The notes below the pieces were generated by a model that saw only the letters and a program-made list of their open reading frames with translations, did no database searches and was not told the origin of the DNA. A program made the translations under genes and the position numbers. From NCBI RefSeq assembly GCF_002836945.1, contig NZ_NIJM01000001.1:1-64000 (forward strand): a DNA stretch of 64,000 bases. Reading direction: 5' to 3'. This DNA comes from Shewanella chilikensis. GTDB lineage: Bacteria; Pseudomonadota; Gammaproteobacteria; Enterobacterales; Shewanellaceae. This document shows positions 62,070-64,000 of the stretch, piece by piece. Numbering within the stretch: the first letter of the stretch is position 1; every line of letters starts with the position of its first letter.

Positions 62070-63625
62070 TATTCGTTAATCTCCAACTTCTGGCATTTGT
62101 GGGAAAAGGTGCGTTTCGGCATTCCCAGACTGACAGCCGCCTTGGCTCTGTCACCGTTGCAGGCCTTCAATCTGGCGCTGATCACCGCCCGCTCAAACTG
62201 AGCTACCGCCAGCCTGAGATCGGAAATGGCCTCAAACTCCTGCCCCTCTTCGGTAGGCAATTGCGGCTTGGGCATTTCCGAATCCGTTGCTGGCAAAGAC
62301 GCAGTATCTATCTCGACACCGTCGGCGGTGAGGGCGCAGGCATAATCCAGCATATTGCGCAGCTCGCGGACATTGCCCGGGTAGCCGTGGTTCTTCAGCC
62401 GATTGAGGGCGCTGAAGCGGATGCCGGGGATCTGTCGCTGCTGACTCTGATTGAACAGCGCAATAAAGTGCGCCGCCAAATCGGGGATATCCTCGAGCCG
62501 CTCCCTGAGCGCCGGTACCTGCAGTGGAAACTGGCACAAGCGGTAGAAAAGATCGCGACGGAACTCGCCACTGTGGATCTGCTCCTTGAGGTTCACATGG
62601 GTAGCGGCCACCAAGCGAAAATCGGCGTAGATCTCCTTGTTGCCTCCCAGTGCCCGGTAGTGTCCTGTTTCCAATACCCGCAGTAACTTGGACTGCAGAT
62701 TCAAAGGCATATCACCGATTTCATCTAAAAAAAGCGTGCCCTGGTGCGCCTGGGCTATCAGCCCCTGCTTATCCTTGTCGGCACCGGAAAAGGCCCCCTT
62801 GGCATAACCGAACAGCTCGGACTCCAGCAGGTTTTCCGGTATTGCGGCGCAGTTGATTGCCACGAAAGGTTTGCCGCTGCGCTCGGAAAAGTCGTGTATC
62901 GCCCGGGCCACCAGTTCTTTGCCCGTCCCCGTTTCACCCTGCACCAACACAGACAACTGCGAGGCCGCGCCGCGCACTATCTCCTGCCTGAGCTGACTCA
63001 TGGCCTGACTGTCGCCCACCAGGTTCTTGCCAAGTTGTTGCATGGCATCATGTTGTTGCTGCTGGCGACGCAGTTCATCGAGCGAGCTCGACAGCTGAGA
63101 CTGATCTGAATTCTGCCGCAACAACTTATCCAGCAACTGCCAGTGGCGCATAAACACGGCGGCATATTGCTGCCAGTCCTGACGGACAAGCAGACCACTG
63201 CCCTGTTGCTCGGCCAGACGCAGGCAGAGGATAGCCCGCACATGACCCTCATGGCTCAGCGGGAAAAGCAGCAGTGCCTGCTCCTTGCCGACCCGATCGC
63301 ACAGGCTGACAAAACCGCTGTGCTCCTGCCAGTAGGCGAGCCGGGCCTTGTTCAGCAGCATGGCTTCGCCTGTCTGCAACACATGGGCGAACGGATGTCG
63401 AAAGTCGGTAACCGCCAAACAAAGCGCCTGCAATGAGATCCCTTCACACAGGCCAAGGCAGGACAGTGGCTTGAGTTCCCGACCATCGAAGCCCGGCGCC
63501 AGAAACAGATGGTTATCCAGCCCCAGCTCCAATGCCAAAGTATCGAGAAACTGCTGCAACAGCCCATCAAACTGCTGGCATTCCAGCAATTTTGCCGCCT
63601 GTTCCAACCACTGCTCAGTCACCAC
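62069..63625 (-). CDS. vasH: Sigma-54-dependent T6SS activator VasH
   Basis: A 518-residue enhancer-binding protein. The N-terminal GAF-like domain (about 1-170) is followed by the AAA+ domain: Walker A GETGTGKE, the sigma-54 contact loop GAFSGADKD (Ser for the usual Thr of GAFTGA), Walker B GTLFLDEIGD and an R-finger region. The Fis-type HTH lies at the end (ARLKACNGDRAKAAVSLGMP). It activates hcp and similar operons with RpoN in V. cholerae; a sigma-54-like site precedes the hcp remnant here. GTG start overlapping the clpV stop. Confidence 0.93.
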   Translation of the reverse strand: MVTEQWLEQAAKLLECQQFDGLLQQFLDTLALELGLDNHLFLAPGFDGRELKPLSCLGLCEGISLQALCLAVTDFRHPFAHVLQTGEAMLLNKARLAYWQEHSGFVSLCDRVGKEQALLLFPLSHEGHVRAILCLRLAEQQGSGLLVRQDWQQYAAVFMRHWQLLDKLLRQNSDQSQLSSSLDELRRQQQQHDAMQQLGKNLVGDSQAMSQLRQEIVRGAASQLSVLVQGETGTGKELVARAIHDFSERSGKPFVAINCAAIPENLLESELFGYAKGAFSGADKDKQGLIAQAHQGTLFLDEIGDMPLNLQSKLLRVLETGHYRALGGNKEIYADFRLVAATHVNLKEQIHSGEFRRDLFYRLCQFPLQVPALRERLEDIPDLAAHFIALFNQSQQRQIPGIRFSALNRLKNHGYPGNVRELRNMLDYACALTADGVEIDTASLPATDSEMPKPQLPTEEGQEFEAISDLRLAVAQFERAVISARLKACNGDRAKAAVSLGMPKRTFSHKCQKLEINE

Positions 63626-64000
63626 TATCGCGCCTCTCCGAAGAACTCACCGTCACGGCAGCCCAGATGGATCTCACTGACCTCCTCTTTGGCCGCCAGC
63701 TTGTTGAGCAGCGACAGCGATAAGGGCGGCAGTACCTGGCCGTCTATGATGGCTTCCAGCATCCGGGCGCCGTTTTCACTGCGGGTCGCGCGGCGCATGA
63801 TTTCATCCACCAGAGCCTCGTCACAATGCACCTTGGCCTTGTAACGCTCCAGCAAACGCTGCTCCAGCGACGCCAACTTGTAGTGAATGATCTCCTTGAG
63901 CACCTCTTCACCCAGCGGCAGATAGGGCACTATCTCCATCCGTGCCAGCAGCGCAGGCTTGAAGAAGGCCGCCAGCTCAGGGTAAAGCTTGTCGTCCAGC
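63625..64000 (-). CDS. clpV: T6SS sheath disassembly ATPase ClpV, C-terminal part
   Basis: The C-terminal 124 residues of ClpV/TssH; the gene runs off the right edge. LDDKLYPELAAFFKPALLAR and MEIVPYLPLGEEVLKEII match the second AAA+ module and the D2-small domain; ENGARMLEAIIDGQVLPPLS is typical. The last codons overlap vasH. ClpV recycles the contracted TssB/TssC sheath. The operon order clpV-vasH-vasI-tssA-tssM-vasL matches V. cholerae VCA0116 to VCA0121. Confidence 0.9.
   Translation of the reverse strand, partial: LDDKLYPELAAFFKPALLARMEIVPYLPLGEEVLKEIIHYKLASLEQRLLERYKAKVHCDEALVDEIMRRATRSENGARMLEAIIDGQVLPPLSLSLLNKLAAKEEVSEIHLGCRDGEFFGEAR

Overview
The window reads as a gammaproteobacterial chromosome segment, most likely from Shewanella (moderate GC; S. 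algae group is a guess). Supporting features are the mdh/argR divergent pair, NrfA with a NarQ/NarP pair, a GlyGly-CTERM protein, several DUF families common in Shewanella, and a Vibrio cholerae VAS-like type VI secretion cluster. No prophage, integron, insertion sequence, CRISPR array or tRNA gene was seen.

Layout. 1-380 is the leader and promoter of an rRNA operon read leftward; its 16S gene lies off the left edge. 786-6856: pssA, a DUF4124 protein, mdh and argR (divergent), a DyP peroxidase and a gamma-glutamyltransferase. 7003-10782: an fbpABC-type ferric iron importer behind a Fur box. 10944-19611: small conserved proteins, a GST, fpr, a DUF5610 protein, a histidine phosphatase, an FMN glutamate-synthase-like protein, an ATM1-type ABC exporter and aroG. 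20134-24124: an exported alpha/beta hydrolase paired with a lipoprotein, a TPR/transglutaminase-like lipoprotein and a small exported protein. 24362-26105: glnK-amtB behind a sigma-54/NtrC-type promoter. 26899-30949: nrfA opposite narQ-narP with a NarP 7-2-7 site between them.

31005-42704 holds housekeeping and envelope genes: yacL, a ZntB/CorA transporter, fkpA, a WD40-like lipoprotein, slyX, a second deformylase, a COG3014 lipoprotein, lpoB, an M1 aminopeptidase lipoprotein, a GDPD and hpt. 43021-45242 is an arginine-type ABC importer whose promoter carries two ARG boxes exactly 21 bp apart, so the argR product at 3521 probably represses it. 45342-48125 contains a PHP phosphoesterase lipoprotein and a RES/Xre toxin-antitoxin pair. 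48299-51931 includes a nitroreductase, a DnaJ-related protein and an unusual DsbA-like protein with a His-rich loop and a GlyGly-CTERM tail.

52186-54532 is a compact three-gene unit: two paralogous single-pass membrane proteins directly upstream of a rhomboid protease with N-terminal zinc ribbons. 54633-54930 is a decayed hcp/PAAR fusion that still has a ribosome binding site and a sigma-54-like promoter. 55085-64000 is the T6SS block in V. cholerae order, clpV-vasH-vasI-tssA-tssM-vasL, read leftward and cut by the right edge. Nitrogen and nitrite control, arginine control, iron control and sigma-54/T6SS control are all visible as DNA sites next to the genes they would serve.
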